Origin: Gammaproteobacteria bacterium
GTDB lineage: Bacteria > Pseudomonadota > Gammaproteobacteria > Pseudomonadales > JADFDG01
Assembly (NCBI GenBank): GCA_018262975.1
Contig: JADFDG010000003.1
Coordinates: 1 to 64,000, forward strand
DNA: 64,000 bases
Reading direction: 5' to 3'
Part shown: positions 38,980 to 50,745 of the stretch, in pieces
How the letters are laid out: every line of letters begins with the position of its first letter
Position numbering within the stretch: position 1 is the first letter of the stretch
Program-made: the position numbers and the translations under genes
Notes under the pieces: generated by a model
Seen by the model: the letters and a program-made list of their open reading frames with translations, nothing else
The model's database searches: none
Told to the model about the DNA's origin: nothing

Positions 38980-40149
38980 ATGGCCGAGAGCAAGACCAAC
39001 CTGCTGGGGATGACCCGCGAAGCGCTCGAGGCCTTCTTCATTGACCTCGGCGAGAAGAAATTCCGCGCCACCCAGGTCATGCAGTGGATCCACGCCCGTG
39101 GCGTCGATGACTTCGACGCCATGAGCGACCTCGGCAAGGCCTTGCGCGCCAAGCTCAAGGACGTTGCCGAGATCCGGGCACCCAAAGAGGTGTACCACGA
39201 CTTCTCGAAGGACGGCACCCGCAAGTGGGTGCTGGAGATGGACGGCGGCGGCAAGGTCGAGACCGTGTTCATCCCCGATGGCGAGCGCGGCACCCTGTGC
39301 GTGTCCTCGCAGGTTGGCTGCGCGCTCGACTGTTCCTTCTGCTCCACCGGCAAGCAGGGTTTCCAGCGTGACCTGTCCGCGGCCGAGATCATCGGCCAGG
39401 TATGGATCGCCAACAAGTCGTTCCCGCCGCGTACCAACATGGGCGAGCGCAACATCACCAACGTGGTGATGATGGGCATGGGCGAGCCGCTGCTGAACCT
39501 GCAGAACGTGCTGCCGGCGCTCGAGCTGATGAAGGATGACTTCGCCTACGGCATTTCGCGCCGTCGCGTCACCGTGAGCACCTCCGGCGTGGTGCCGGGC
39601 ATCGACGACCTCGGCGAGGCCATCGACGTGTCGCTGGCGCTGTCGCTGCACGCGCCCAACGATGAACTGCGCAACGAGCTGGTGCCGATCAACCGCAAGT
39701 ACCCGCTGGCCGAGGTGATGGCGGCCTGCCGTCGCTTCCTCGCCCGCCATCCCACCAACAGCCACCGTTCCATCACCATGGAATACGTGATGCTGAAGGG
39801 CGTGAACGACACCAACGAGCATGCGCACCAGTTGGCGAACCTGCTGCTGGACAGTGGCGTGCCGAGCAAGATCAACCTGATCCCGTTCAACCCGTTCCCG
39901 CACGCCGGCTACGAGCGCTCGTCCAACAACCAGATCCGCCGCTTCCAGGAAATCCTCATGGCGGCCGGCTTCGTCACCACCGTGCGCACCACGCGCGGCG
40001 ACGACATCGATGCCGCCTGCGGCCAGCTGGTCGGGCAGGTCAATGACCGCACCCGTCGCAGCGAGCGCTGGCGTGCGGCGCGCATTCCGGTGGAAGGCAT
40101 TGACGCCGAACCATCGTCCCGGGACCACACGCGGAGTACTGCCCGATGA
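38980..40149 (+). CDS. rlmN: Dual-specificity RNA methyltransferase RlmN
   Basis: This radical-SAM enzyme methylates C2 of A2503 in 23S rRNA and A37 in tRNAs. The 389-residue protein has the CxxxCxxC cluster motif at Cys114, Cys118 and Cys121 ([11 protein letters not shown]), the [10 protein letters not shown] stretch, and the C-terminal catalytic Cys near 347 (DAACGQLVG). Its last codons overlap the start of the pilF-like gene by 4 bases. The ndk-rlmN-pilF-rodZ-ispG-hisS order is conserved in Pseudomonas. Confidence 0.96.
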   Translation: MAESKTNLLGMTREALEAFFIDLGEKKFRATQVMQWIHARGVDDFDAMSDLGKALRAKLKDVAEIRAPKEVYHDFSKDGTRKWVLEMDGGGKVETVFIPDGERGTLCVSSQVGCALDCSFCSTGKQGFQRDLSAAEIIGQVWIANKSFPPRTNMGERNITNVVMMGMGEPLLNLQNVLPALELMKDDFAYGISRRRVTVSTSGVVPGIDDLGEAIDVSLALSLHAPNDELRNELVPINRKYPLAEVMAACRRFLARHPTNSHRSITMEYVMLKGVNDTNEHAHQLANLLLDSGVPSKINLIPFNPFPHAGYERSSNNQIRRFQEILMAAGFVTTVRTTRGDDIDAACGQLVGQVNDRTRRSERWRAARIPVEGIDAEPSSRDHTRSTAR

Positions 40150-40985
40150 ACCTGCCGAAGCGCGCCCTGTTGTTGCTGTCGCTGTCGCTGGTGCTGCTGG
40201 CCGGCTGCAGCAGCTCGGGCGAGGTCGTCGATCGCAAGCTGGAGCGCGTTACCGCCGGGCTGACGGAGGAAGAGCAGCAGACCAAGGCCGTTGGTGCGCG
40301 CGTGGCCGCCGGCATGGAGGCGCTCAAGGCGCGTGACCCCGAGCGCGCGCGCCGCCATATCGCCCGTGCGCTGGAGATCGATCCGGATTCCGCCGAGGCG
40401 CACAACGCCATGGCGCTCTACTACCGCTTCGAAGGCGACGTGAAGCGCGAGGAAGATCACTACCGCAAGGCCATCCGTTCGAATGGCAAGTTCAGCCAGG
40501 CGCGCAACAACTTCGCCGTGCTGCTGTACCGCCAGGGCCGCTACAAGGATGCCATCGAGCAGCTGGAAATCGCCGCCGACGATACCAACTACGACCAGCG
40601 TCACATGGCCTGGCTGAACCTGGGCCGCAGTTACGCAGCGGTGCAGCAGTACGACAAGGCCATCAACGCCTTCCAGCGTTCGCTGCGCCTGGACAGCACG
40701 CAGCCGGATGGCCTGCTCGAACTGGCCGATGCCTACCTGGCCCAGGGTCAGTACGGTGATGCGCGCACCTACCATGCCGCGTACGCGGCGCGCACGCGCC
40801 AGAACGCGCGCAGCCTGTGGATCGGCATCCGCATCGAGAAAGCGCTCGGTGGCGAGGACAAGCTGGCCAGCTACGAGTTTCAGCTGGCCAAGATGTACCG
40901 TGATTCGCCGGAATATGCCGCCTGGCAGGCCTGGAAGGGCAATGGCTCGCCGATGCCTGCCGCGGCAAGCAAAGGGGTGAATTGA
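40146..40985 (+). CDS. pilW: Type IV pilus biogenesis lipoprotein PilF/PilW (TPR)
   Basis: This outer-membrane lipoprotein helps assemble the PilQ secretin. A signal peptide with lipobox LLAGC at about 17-21 precedes tandem TPR helices (residues ~45-250), for example [21 protein letters not shown] and [21 protein letters not shown]. The length of 279 is near the family norm. It lies between rlmN and rodZ, the standard position for pilF/pilW, with overlaps on both sides. No other pilus genes are in the window. Confidence 0.9.
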   Translation: MNLPKRALLLLSLSLVLLAGCSSSGEVVDRKLERVTAGLTEEEQQTKAVGARVAAGMEALKARDPERARRHIARALEIDPDSAEAHNAMALYYRFEGDVKREEDHYRKAIRSNGKFSQARNNFAVLLYRQGRYKDAIEQLEIAADDTNYDQRHMAWLNLGRSYAAVQQYDKAINAFQRSLRLDSTQPDGLLELADAYLAQGQYGDARTYHAAYAARTRQNARSLWIGIRIEKALGGEDKLASYEFQLAKMYRDSPEYAAWQAWKGNGSPMPAAASKGVN

Positions 40986-41866
40986 TGAGTTTCTCCGGTG
41001 GCGAGAAGTTGCGCGCGGCGCGCGAGCAGAAAGGCCTGACCGTGGACGACGTGGCCGCGCGCCTGAAGGTGCCGGCCCGCTACATCGTGGCGCTCGAGGA
41101 GGGCGACCTCTCGGCGTTGCCGGAGCCCACGTTCGTGCGCGGTTACGTGAAGGCCTATGCGCGTACGGTCGGCGTGGATGCCGGCGAGTTGCTCGATTCG
41201 GTGGGCCCGGTGGAAGTGAAGGCGCCGCGGCCGTTGGTGGCCGTCGACAGCGTTTCGCCGACGCCACGCAAGGCTGGCGCGCGCGCGCCGAAGTTCCGCG
41301 GCGCTTCGCATCGTCACCACTGGTTGCTCGGCGGCGTGGCTGCCGTGGCGCTGCTGGCCTGGGCCGTATGGCCGGGCGAGGAAGCCCCGGTGCAGCAGGC
41401 GCCGGTGGTGGAAGCGCCGGTCGCCGCCGTGCCGCCGCCGGCTGCGCCGGCGGGTGATGGCATGGTCACCGTGGCGGTGCCGTTGCCGGGCAGCCAGCCT
41501 GCCCCGGCGCCGGTGGCTGCCGTACCGGGTGCGACCGCGGCGCTGCCGCCGCCGGCCGCGGCGCCCGCCGCACCGGCAACCGGCGCCGCCAGCGTGCCGC
41601 CAGTGACTGCGCCGTCGGTGCCGGGCCTGGTGCTGCGCTTTCGTGGCACGTCCTGGGTCGAGGTGCGCGACGTGGACAACGTGGTCCTGCACACCAGCGT
41701 GGCGCTCGCCGGCTCCGAGTTGAAACTCGACGGCAAGCCGCCGCTCACCGTGACGCTCGGTGATTCCTCGGTGGCCGACGTCTGGTACAACGGCGAGCAG
41801 GTGGCCGTTGACCGTTTCGCCCGCGCCGGCGTGGCGCGCATCATCGTTGGCCAGGCGATGAGGTGA
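40985..41866 (+). CDS. rodZ: RodZ-like cytoskeletal membrane protein
   Basis: RodZ links MreB to the membrane for rod shape. The 293-residue protein has an N-terminal cytoplasmic HTH_25 domain ([19 protein letters not shown], then [13 protein letters not shown] and [11 protein letters not shown]). One transmembrane helix lies near 113-130 ([18 protein letters not shown]), followed by a Pro/Ala-rich periplasmic linker (about 135-205) and a C-terminal DUF4115 beta domain ([13 protein letters not shown] ... [13 protein letters not shown]). The ATG overlaps the preceding stop (TGATG). The same context occurs in Pseudomonas and E. coli (rodZ-ispG). Confidence 0.92.
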   Translation: MSFSGGEKLRAAREQKGLTVDDVAARLKVPARYIVALEEGDLSALPEPTFVRGYVKAYARTVGVDAGELLDSVGPVEVKAPRPLVAVDSVSPTPRKAGARAPKFRGASHRHHWLLGGVAAVALLAWAVWPGEEAPVQQAPVVEAPVAAVPPPAAPAGDGMVTVAVPLPGSQPAPAPVAAVPGATAALPPPAAAPAAPATGAASVPPVTAPSVPGLVLRFRGTSWVEVRDVDNVVLHTSVALAGSELKLDGKPPLTVTLGDSSVADVWYNGEQVAVDRFARAGVARIIVGQAMR

Positions 41867-41871
41867 CCCGC

Positions 41872-43011
41872 ATGCACATGCAATCGCCGATCAAGCGCCG
41901 CAAGACCCGCCAGATCATGGTGGGCAAGGTCCCGGTGGGTGGTGATGCGCCGATCTCGGTGCAGACCATGACCAACACCGACACCTGCGACGTCGATGCC
42001 ACGGTGGCGCAGATCCGCCGCTGTGTCGCCGCCGGGGCCGACATCGTGCGCGTGTCCGTTCCGTCCATGGACGCCGCCGAGGCATTCGGGCGCATTCGTA
42101 CGCAAGTCGACGTGCCGCTGGTCGCCGACATCCACTTCGACCACCGCATCGCGCTGGCGGTGGCGGAAAAGGGCGCCGACTGCCTGCGCATCAACCCGGG
42201 CAACATCGGCTCCGACGAGAAGGTACGCGCGGTCGTCGATTGCGCCCGCCACCATGGCTTGCCCATCCGGATCGGCGTCAATGCCGGCTCGCTCGAGAAG
42301 GACATCCAGAAGAAATACGGCGAGCCCACCGGCGAGGCGTTGCTCGAGTCGGCCATGCGCCACATCGACATCCTCGAGCGGCTCGACTTCCACGAGTACA
42401 AGGTGAGCGTGAAGGCCTCCAACGTCTTCCTCACCCTCGACGCCTACCGGCTGCTGTCGAAGCAGATCGACAAGCCGCTGCACCTGGGCGTGACCGAGGC
42501 CGGGGTGTTCCGCTCCGGCACGGTGAAGTCCGCCATCGCCCTGGGCATGCTGATGTACGAAGGCATCGGCGACACCATCCGCATCTCGCTGGCCGCCGAG
42601 CCGGAAGAGGAGGTGAAGGTCGGCTTCGACATCCTCAAGTCGTTGGGCCTGCGCTCCAACGGCATCAATTTCATCGCCTGCCCGAGTTGCTCGCGGCAGG
42701 AATTCGACGTCATCCGCGTGATGAACGAGCTCGAGGCGCGCCTCGAGGACGTGCGCGTGCCGATGGACGTGTCGGTGATCGGCTGCAAGGTCAATGGCCC
42801 GGGCGAGGCGAAGGAGGCGGACATCGGCGTGGTCGGTGCCAGCCCGAACAGCCTGGTCTACCGCCACGGCGAGAAGAGCCACCTGATACCCACGGCGCAC
42901 CTCGTCGACGAGATCGAAAAGATGGTGCGCGAACGCCTGCGCCAGGCCGAGGCCGACAAGGCCGCGCGCAAGCAGCGCGACGACGACAGCGGCATCATCG
43001 CGCGCGGCTGA
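41872..43011 (+). CDS. ispG: 4-hydroxy-3-methylbut-2-en-1-yl diphosphate synthase (flavodoxin)
   Basis: IspG is the [4Fe-4S] enzyme of the penultimate MEP-pathway step of isoprenoid synthesis. The 379-residue protein opens with [20 protein letters not shown] and has the cluster cysteines in [13 protein letters not shown] and [12 protein letters not shown], with the conserved Glu after the last motif. GAGGTGA lies 5 bases before the ATG at 41872. A GTG at 41863 overlapping the rodZ stop is an alternative. Its need for clusters makes it a likely client of the nearby SUF system. Confidence 0.96.
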   Translation: MHMQSPIKRRKTRQIMVGKVPVGGDAPISVQTMTNTDTCDVDATVAQIRRCVAAGADIVRVSVPSMDAAEAFGRIRTQVDVPLVADIHFDHRIALAVAEKGADCLRINPGNIGSDEKVRAVVDCARHHGLPIRIGVNAGSLEKDIQKKYGEPTGEALLESAMRHIDILERLDFHEYKVSVKASNVFLTLDAYRLLSKQIDKPLHLGVTEAGVFRSGTVKSAIALGMLMYEGIGDTIRISLAAEPEEEVKVGFDILKSLGLRSNGINFIACPSCSRQEFDVIRVMNELEARLEDVRVPMDVSVIGCKVNGPGEAKEADIGVVGASPNSLVYRHGEKSHLIPTAHLVDEIEKMVRERLRQAEADKAARKQRDDDSGIIARG

Positions 43012-43034
43012 CCGGAACCCAGGAAAACGAACAC

Positions 43035-44314
<1,280 letters not shown>

Positions 44315-44315
<1 letters not shown>

Positions 44316-44974
44316 TGGACGTTTACCGTACGGAAGAAGAACAGATTGCCGCCATCCAGAAGTGGTGGCACGACAACGGCAAGGCGGTGCTGATCGCCGT
44401 GGTGCTGGCGGTACTCACCTACGCCGGCTGGGTCTGGTACCAGAAGCACAAGCTTGAGCAGCAACTGGAAGCCGCCAACCTCTACCAGGGGATGATGCAG
44501 TCCTTCCAGGAGCTCACCGCGGGCGGCGAGGGTGCCGCCGACGCGCACCAGCGCGTGCTCAAGGCCGGTGAGGAGCTGATCGGCAAGCACGGCAGCAGCG
44601 TATACGCGCAGTTCGCCGCACTGATGCTGGCCGGCGATGCCGTCGAGCAGGATGACTACCCCACTGCCGAGAAGCACCTGCGGACCGCCCTGGAGCACAA
44701 GGGCAGCGACGCGGTGACCGCCGTGATCACCCACCGCCTGGCGCGCGTGCTGTCCGCGCAGGGCAAGCACGACGAGGCGCTGGCGCTGCTGGACGCCAAG
44801 GCGCCGGAGAAGCTGGCGGCCGCCCGCGAGGACGTGCGTGGCGACGTGCTGATGGCACAGGGCAAGCGTGCCGAAGCGCGCGCGGCCTGGCAGAAGGCGT
44901 TTGACGGCATTCCCGAGCAGGATCCCTCGCGCTCGCTGCTGCAGATGAAACTCGACTACGTGGCCGGCGAGTGA
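44315..44974 (+). CDS. yfgM: YfgM-like TPR membrane protein
   Basis: YfgM is an inner-membrane protein with a periplasmic TPR domain that works with PpiD at the SecYEG translocon. The 219-residue protein has a short cytoplasmic start with the conserved EEEQIAAIQKWWHDNGK, one transmembrane helix (about 23-42), then TPR-like helices to the end. GGGGAGGAAG precedes the ATG, which overlaps the hisS stop by one base (TGATG). The hisS-yfgM-bamB-der order is conserved. Confidence 0.92.
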
Positions 44975-44985
44975 GTCAGGCCCGC

Positions 44986-46122
44986 ATGAAGCTGCGTACC
45001 CTGCTGGTCCCGCTGGCCGCACTGCTGCTGGTTGCCTGCGGCGACAAGGAGGAGATGCTGGCGCCGTCGCCGTTGCCGGATTTTGCCCCGGCGGTGGCGA
45101 TCAAGCGGCAGTGGACCGCGGATACCGGTGCCGGCATCGACGTGGCGGGTGCCCGCCTGGTGCCGGCGGTGACCGGGCAGGCGGTGTACGCAGTCGATGG
45201 CAGCGGACTGGTCAGTGCGCGTGATCGCGCTGACGGGCGCCTGCTGTGGCGTCGCAAGACCGGGTTCGCCTTCAGCGCCGGCCCGGTGGTTGCCTACGGG
45301 CAGTTGTTTGCCGGCACCCGCGAGGGTGAACTGGTGGCGCTGTCGGCTGACAGCGGTGAAGTGTCGTGGCAGGCGCAGCTCGGTGGCGAGGTGCTGGCGC
45401 CGCCCGTGGTGGAAGGCGATGCGTTGGTGGTCAAGGCCACCGATGGTCGCGTGTCATTGTTCGAACGTGCCGACGGCAAGTTGCGCTGGGTGCATGACGG
45501 CGGGCTGCCGCCGCTGTCGCTGCGCGCGGCCAGCCGGCCGCTGCTGCTGGTCGATGGCGTCGTGGCCGGCCTGCCCAGCGGCATGCTGGTGGCGCTCGAT
45601 CGCGCCACCGGCCAGCCGGTGTGGGAGCGTCGCGTGGGCGAGCCTTCCGGCAAGTCGGAGCTCGATCGCCTGGTGGATGTCGCCGGTGATATCGAGCTCG
45701 CCGGCAACAGGCTCTATGCCGCCACCTTCCAGGGCCGGCTGGTGGCGCTGGACCTGCGCAACGGCCAGTTCGCGTGGCAACAGCCGCTGTCCACCTGGCA
45801 ACCGCTGGTTGCCGGTAATGACGACGTCTGTGCCGTCGATGCCGACAGCCGCCTGCAGTGCTGGCGCGCGGAGGACGGCGTCGTCCTGTGGCGGTTGGAG
45901 TCGTTGCTGGGCCGGCAACTGGCCGGCCTTGCGCAGTATGGCCCCTGGTTGCTGGCCGGCGATTACCAGGGCTGGTTGCATGTCATCCGCCGTGCCGATG
46001 GCGTGATCGCCGGACGCGTGCGCGTTGACCGTGACGGCATTGCCGTCGCGCCCGTGGTCGATGAAGGCACGGTGTTCGTGCTCGGCCGTGGCGGCAAGCT
46101 CGCCGCCTTCACTCTCGAGTAA
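44986..46122 (+). CDS. bamB: Outer-membrane protein assembly lipoprotein BamB
   Basis: BamB is a lipoprotein of the BAM complex that inserts beta-barrels in the outer membrane. The 378-residue protein has a signal peptide with lipobox LLVAC (Cys at about 18), then an eight-bladed beta-propeller with repeated PQQ-like blades ([48 protein letters not shown]). ATG at 44986 gives a proper lipoprotein signal. A GTG at 44971 overlapping the yfgM stop is possible. It sits 4 bases before der. Confidence 0.94.
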   Translation: MKLRTLLVPLAALLLVACGDKEEMLAPSPLPDFAPAVAIKRQWTADTGAGIDVAGARLVPAVTGQAVYAVDGSGLVSARDRADGRLLWRRKTGFAFSAGPVVAYGQLFAGTREGELVALSADSGEVSWQAQLGGEVLAPPVVEGDALVVKATDGRVSLFERADGKLRWVHDGGLPPLSLRAASRPLLLVDGVVAGLPSGMLVALDRATGQPVWERRVGEPSGKSELDRLVDVAGDIELAGNRLYAATFQGRLVALDLRNGQFAWQQPLSTWQPLVAGNDDVCAVDADSRLQCWRAEDGVVLWRLESLLGRQLAGLAQYGPWLLAGDYQGWLHVIRRADGVIAGRVRVDRDGIAVAPVVDEGTVFVLGRGGKLAAFTLE

Positions 46123-46126
46123 ATAC

Positions 46127-47533
46127 ATGAAACCGGTCATCGCGCTTGTCGGTCGCCCCAACGTCGGCAAGTCGACGCTTTTCAACCAGTTGACGAAGTC
46201 GCGCGACGCCATCGTCGCCGAGTACGCCGGTCTCACCCGCGACCGCAAGTACGGCGAGGGCCGGGTGGGCGAGAAGTCGTTCATCGCCATCGATACCGCC
46301 GGCATCGGCCAGGAGGTGGAGCCGGGCGTGGACCAGCTGATGGCGAAGCAAAGCTGGCTGGCCGTCGAGGAAGCCGACATCGTGCTGCTGCTGGTCGATG
46401 GTCGCGCCGGCCTGCAGGCTGACGACGACTTCATTGCCCGCCGCCTGCGCAACGCCGGCAAGAAAGTCTTCCTGGTGGTCAACAAGACCGACGGCGTCGA
46501 TCCGGAAGTCGCGCGCAGCGAGTTCTTCTCGCTGGGCTTCGACGAGGTGCACCCGATCGCCGCCGTGCATGGCCGTGGCGTCACGCAACTGATCCAGCAC
46601 GTGCTGGCGGACGTTCCCGAGCAACCGGCGGATGTCTTGCCGCCCGACGACGACAGCATCCGCATCGCCATCGTCGGGCGCCCCAACGTGGGCAAGTCCA
46701 CGCTGGTGAACCGTATCCTCGGCGAGGAGCGCGTGGTGGTGAGCAACCTCGCCGGCACCACCCGCGACAGTATCTACGTCCCGTACGAGCGCAACGGCCG
46801 CAAGTACACGCTGATCGACACCGCCGGCGTGCGCCGTCGTGGCCGGGTCGACGAAGCGGTCGAGAAGTTCTCGGTGGTGAAGACCCTGCAGGCCATCGAC
46901 GATGCCCAGGTGGCCATCCTGGTCGTCGATGCGCACGAGGGGCTGGTGGAACAGGACCTGCACCTGCTCGGCTACGTGCTGGAGAAAGGTCGCGCGCTGG
47001 TCATCGCCATCAACAAGTGGGACAACCTCGACACCTACCGCAAGGACCTGGTGCGCAAGGAAATGGATCGCCGGCTCGGCTTCGTGGAGTTCGCGAAGAC
47101 CCACTTCATCTCGGCGCTGCACGGCACCGGCGTGGGCGACCTGTACACGTCGATCGAGGCAGCGTACAAGGCGGCCGGCGCGCGGCTGTCGAGCTCGCGG
47201 CTTACCGAAATCCTCGCCGGCGCGGTGCAGCAGCACCAGCCGCCGGTGGTGCGTGGCCACCGGCCCAAGCTGCGTTATGCCCACATGGGTGGTACCGAGC
47301 CACCGCTGATCGTCATCCACGGCAACAACCTGACGCAGATTCCCGACGACTACACGCGCTACCTCGAGAATGTCTTCCGCAAGGTGATGCGCCTGGAAGG
47401 GTCGCCGCTGCGCATCGAGTACAAGGGTGGCGAGAATCCCTATGCCGGTCGCAAGAACACCCTGACCCCCCGGCAGGTCGCCAAGAAGAAGCGCCTGGTG
47501 CGCCACATCAAGAAGCAGAAACGCAAGGATTGA
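46127..47533 (+). CDS. der: Ribosome-associated GTPase Der (EngA)
   Basis: Der is essential for 50S subunit maturation and has two tandem GTPase domains. The 468-residue protein has GRPNVGKST twice (residues 9-17 and about 183-191). Each copy has the switch motif DTAG and NKxD (NKTD, NKWD), and a KH-like C-terminal domain with [20 protein letters not shown] follows. A Lys/Arg-rich tail ends the protein. The ATG at 46127 is 4 bases after bamB. An in-frame upstream extension through bamB is rejected. Confidence 0.96.
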   Translation: MKPVIALVGRPNVGKSTLFNQLTKSRDAIVAEYAGLTRDRKYGEGRVGEKSFIAIDTAGIGQEVEPGVDQLMAKQSWLAVEEADIVLLLVDGRAGLQADDDFIARRLRNAGKKVFLVVNKTDGVDPEVARSEFFSLGFDEVHPIAAVHGRGVTQLIQHVLADVPEQPADVLPPDDDSIRIAIVGRPNVGKSTLVNRILGEERVVVSNLAGTTRDSIYVPYERNGRKYTLIDTAGVRRRGRVDEAVEKFSVVKTLQAIDDAQVAILVVDAHEGLVEQDLHLLGYVLEKGRALVIAINKWDNLDTYRKDLVRKEMDRRLGFVEFAKTHFISALHGTGVGDLYTSIEAAYKAAGARLSSSRLTEILAGAVQQHQPPVVRGHRPKLRYAHMGGTEPPLIVIHGNNLTQIPDDYTRYLENVFRKVMRLEGSPLRIEYKGGENPYAGRKNTLTPRQVAKKKRLVRHIKKQKRKD

Positions 47534-47659
47534 TCCCGGCGGCCACCCGGCGGTCCGCCGGGACCCGCGCCCGCGCAGCCGCTGGTAGTGGGACGCCAGT
47601 CTCGCCTGATAGGATCGTCAACGTGGTGCTTCCTGCGCAAACCTGACGGATCCCGACCG

Positions 47660-49849
47660 ATGCGACCCCTGCTTGTCGTTCCCGCGTCCCTGCTGGCGCT
47701 ATCAACACTGCTGCCGGCGGCCATGGCTGCCAGCCCCGACCTGGCGGCCCTGCCGCCGGAGCTCAGCGACACTGCCGTTCCCCAGGTACTCACGCCGGCC
47801 CGGCTCGCGCAGGCACAGGTGGACGTGGCGGCCAGCGTGACTGTCATCGACCGCGACATGATCCTCGCGCTGGGCGCGCGCGACGTGCCGGACTTGCTGC
47901 GCCTGGTGCCGGGCATGATGGTGACGCGCACCTCGGGGCACGAGTTCGCGGTGAACTACCACGGCACCAACATCCGCGACATCCGCCGCCTGCAGGTGCT
48001 CGTGGATGGCATGAGCGTCTACCAGCCCGGCTTTGCGCGCATCCTGTGGTCGGAACTGCCGGTGTCGATGGATGACATCGAGCGCATCGAGGTGACGCGC
48101 GGGCCGGACGCGGCCTCCTACGGTGCCAACTCCTTCTCGGCGATCATCAACATCATCACCGTCCACCCGCAGGACAGCACCGACAACATGCTGCGCGTGG
48201 CCGGCTTCTCGCCGGCGGTGTTCGACAACAATCGCGGCACCGCCGACACGGGCGGTCGCCTCGTCGGGCATGGTGACCGCAGCGACTGGCGACTGTCGTT
48301 TTCCACGCGTGCCGACACCGGTTTCGACGAGGACCGCTGGGGCCTGCCCTACCGCGACGACCGCGAGGTGGGTCTCGTCAACTGGCGCTCGGAGTTCCGT
48401 CCGGATGACCGCGATCGCCTCGAACTGATGGTCGCCGTGGCCGACAGCAAGAAGGAGGAGTACGCAGAGTCGTACGACGTGTTTACCCGCTACGAGGATG
48501 AGCCGGTCAACAGCGTTCGCTACAGCAACCTGCTCGGACGCTGGACCCGTGAACTGTCGCCGGACCACGTGGTCCAGCTGCAGGCCTACGCACAGCAAAC
48601 CGACAGCCGTTACCGTTGGCGTTCCTGCCTCGACCCGATCCTGTTGTCCGACGAGCTCGGTGCCCTGGCGGCGATCGATCAGTCCTACGCCGAGGGGTTG
48701 CTGGCGGCGGCGGCCAACCCGGCGACGCTGCCGGCCTATATCGGCTCGCTGCCCCCGGCAGCGCAGGCTGCGGCCATCGCGGTTATCGATGCCTACACCG
48801 ATTTCCAGGTGGGCGGATTCACCGAGACCTGCGGCAGCGTGAACCTGGACTCGCGCGAGAGTCGCTTCGACATCGAGGTGCAGGACACCCTGCGCGTCAA
48901 CGACCAGTTGCGGGTGGTGTCCGGTGCCAGTTACCGCCGTGACAGCGCGGCGTCCGAGAGCTACCTGCATGCCGCGCGCCACAACGAGGTGTGGCGCCTC
49001 TTTGCCCACGGCGAATATCGCATGGTCGACAGCCTGCTGTTCAACGTTGGTGCCATGGTCGAGCGTGACGATGTCAGCGGCACGCAGTTGTCGCCGCGTG
49101 CGGGCGTCAACTGGCGGGTGGCGGACCAGCAGTCCCTGCGCCTCGTCAGTTCGCGTGCCGTGCGCAACCAGGACATTTACGGCAAGTACGCGAGCACGGG
49201 GCTGACTTTCAGGGAATTGTCTCCGGCTTTCCCTGCCGGTGACACGACCGCGGACTTCTTCCTGGCGCAATCGACCAGCACGCTGCCGCTCCCTGAAGAG
49301 ATCAATGCGTTCGAGGTGGGCTATTTCGGCTATTTCCCTGCGTTGCGCACCGACATGGACGTGCGCTGGTTCTGCGAGAAGCTCAACAAGCTGGTCAGCG
49401 ATCCCGCCAACTTCTTCGAGTTCGAGGTGGATAACGATTCGTGGACCGAGCTGCGCGGCATCGAGTTCCAGGTCCACCACTCGCTGGCGCCCGGCAGTTG
49501 GGCGTGGGCCAGCTACGCCTATATCGATAACGACAGTACCAACATCATCGAAACCAAGTTCACGGCACGCCACAGCGGCAGCGTGGCTGTTGCCCACCGC
49601 TTCGCCTCGCGCTGGAATGCCTCGGCAGCGTGGTACGTGAACCGCTACCAGAACCGTATCGCGGGGCGCTACTGGTACCATGCCGAGCGCCTGGACCTGC
49701 GGGTGGCCCACGACATCCCGCTCGGGGGTGCAACCTTGCAGGTGTATGCCAATGCACAGTGCGACACCGATGACAATCCGGAGATTTTCATCGACAACAA
49801 CTACGACGATCGCGTTTACGCTTACCTCGGGATGCAACTGACGTTCTGA
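47660..49849 (+). CDS. TonB-dependent outer-membrane receptor
   Basis: The 729-residue protein has a cleavable signal peptide (MRPLLVVPASLLALSTLLPA, cut near AMAAS). The plug domain (about 50-160) includes SVTVIDRDMILALGARDVPDLLRLVPG, VLVDGMSVY and IERIEVTRGPDAASYGANSF. A beta-barrel follows, ending YAYLGMQLTF with a terminal Phe. The plug resembles receptors of the colicin I/vitamin B12 group, but the ligand is unknown. It starts 126 bases after der, with a possible TAGGAT -10 at 47610. It is followed by a binding protein and a hybrid kinase in the same direction. Confidence 0.9.
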   Translation: MRPLLVVPASLLALSTLLPAAMAASPDLAALPPELSDTAVPQVLTPARLAQAQVDVAASVTVIDRDMILALGARDVPDLLRLVPGMMVTRTSGHEFAVNYHGTNIRDIRRLQVLVDGMSVYQPGFARILWSELPVSMDDIERIEVTRGPDAASYGANSFSAIINIITVHPQDSTDNMLRVAGFSPAVFDNNRGTADTGGRLVGHGDRSDWRLSFSTRADTGFDEDRWGLPYRDDREVGLVNWRSEFRPDDRDRLELMVAVADSKKEEYAESYDVFTRYEDEPVNSVRYSNLLGRWTRELSPDHVVQLQAYAQQTDSRYRWRSCLDPILLSDELGALAAIDQSYAEGLLAAAANPATLPAYIGSLPPAAQAAAIAVIDAYTDFQVGGFTETCGSVNLDSRESRFDIEVQDTLRVNDQLRVVSGASYRRDSAASESYLHAARHNEVWRLFAHGEYRMVDSLLFNVGAMVERDDVSGTQLSPRAGVNWRVADQQSLRLVSSRAVRNQDIYGKYASTGLTFRELSPAFPAGDTTADFFLAQSTSTLPLPEEINAFEVGYFGYFPALRTDMDVRWFCEKLNKLVSDPANFFEFEVDNDSWTELRGIEFQVHHSLAPGSWAWASYAYIDNDSTNIIETKFTARHSGSVAVAHRFASRWNASAAWYVNRYQNRIAGRYWYHAERLDLRVAHDIPLGGATLQVYANAQCDTDDNPEIFIDNNYDDRVYAYLGMQLTF

Positions 49850-49881
49850 AGCCCGGGGTGGGCAAGGGAAGAAACTCAAGG

Positions 49882-50745
49882 ATGACGATGCAGGGGCTCG
49901 TGCTGGCGCTGTTGCTCTGGCTGGTCGCAGGACCGGTCGGCGCGGCGTTGCCTGTCGTGCGGGTCGTCGGTCCGGAGCCGGTGGCGGCCCGCGTGGAGGC
50001 CGCCCTTGCCGGGCAGGCTTCGTCGGTCGAGGTGCGGCGTGACGCGCAACCCGCCGCGCTGGTGGTGGCTATCGGTGCGCAGGCCTTCCGCGATGCCCTC
50101 GCCGACGCGCAGGCCCCGGTAGTCGGCATTGCGCTGTCCCGCCACGCCTACCGGGCCCTGGCCACGGAGCCCGGACGCCACACGGCCTTGTACTGGGATC
50201 CTGATCCCGCGCGGCAGCTGCGGCTGGTTCGCGCGTTGTTGCCGGGCGCGAAGCGTGTCGGCGTCGTACTGGGTGCGCCGGACGACCCGCTGACCGGGTT
50301 GCTCCGGCGTGAAGGGGCCCGCCTGGGCCTCGAGGTGGTGATCGGTGTCGTCGGTCGTGAGGGCAGCCTGCCCCGCACCCTCACTGCTGTTCTCGCCGAC
50401 AGCGATGCGCTGCTGGGTATCGACGATCCGGCGGTTTTCTCGCCGGAGCTGGCGAAAACGACCTTGCTGACTTCCTACCGGCACGCCAAGCCGGTGTTCG
50501 GCCCCACGTCCGCTTATGTGGTCGCCGGCAGCGTCGCGTCGCTTGCCACCGACCTCGAGGCGACAGTGGCGGCGCTGGCTGACTGGTTGCCGGAGTTGCT
50601 CGCGCCCGGCCCGTTGCCGCTGCCGCGCTACCTGCCACGTTACCGTGTCGCCACCAATCCGCAGGTGGCGCGTTCACTGAAGCTGTCCTTGCCGCCGGTG
50701 CCGAAACTCGAGGCACTGCCAGGCCTTTCGGGGAATACACCATGA
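49882..50745 (+). CDS. ABC-type substrate-binding-like periplasmic protein
   Basis: The 287-residue protein has a signal peptide ([21 protein letters not shown]) and an ABC_sub_bind/YtfQ-like two-lobe pattern: [50 protein letters not shown], and [16 protein letters not shown]. There are no cognate ABC permease or ATPase genes here. Its stop overlaps the kinase start (ATGA), which suggests it is a periplasmic ligand sensor for that kinase (inference). A second ATG lies two codons into the start region at 49888. Confidence 0.82.
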   Translation: MTMQGLVLALLLWLVAGPVGAALPVVRVVGPEPVAARVEAALAGQASSVEVRRDAQPAALVVAIGAQAFRDALADAQAPVVGIALSRHAYRALATEPGRHTALYWDPDPARQLRLVRALLPGAKRVGVVLGAPDDPLTGLLRREGARLGLEVVIGVVGREGSLPRTLTAVLADSDALLGIDDPAVFSPELAKTTLLTSYRHAKPVFGPTSAYVVAGSVASLATDLEATVAALADWLPELLAPGPLPLPRYLPRYRVATNPQVARSLKLSLPPVPKLEALPGLSGNTP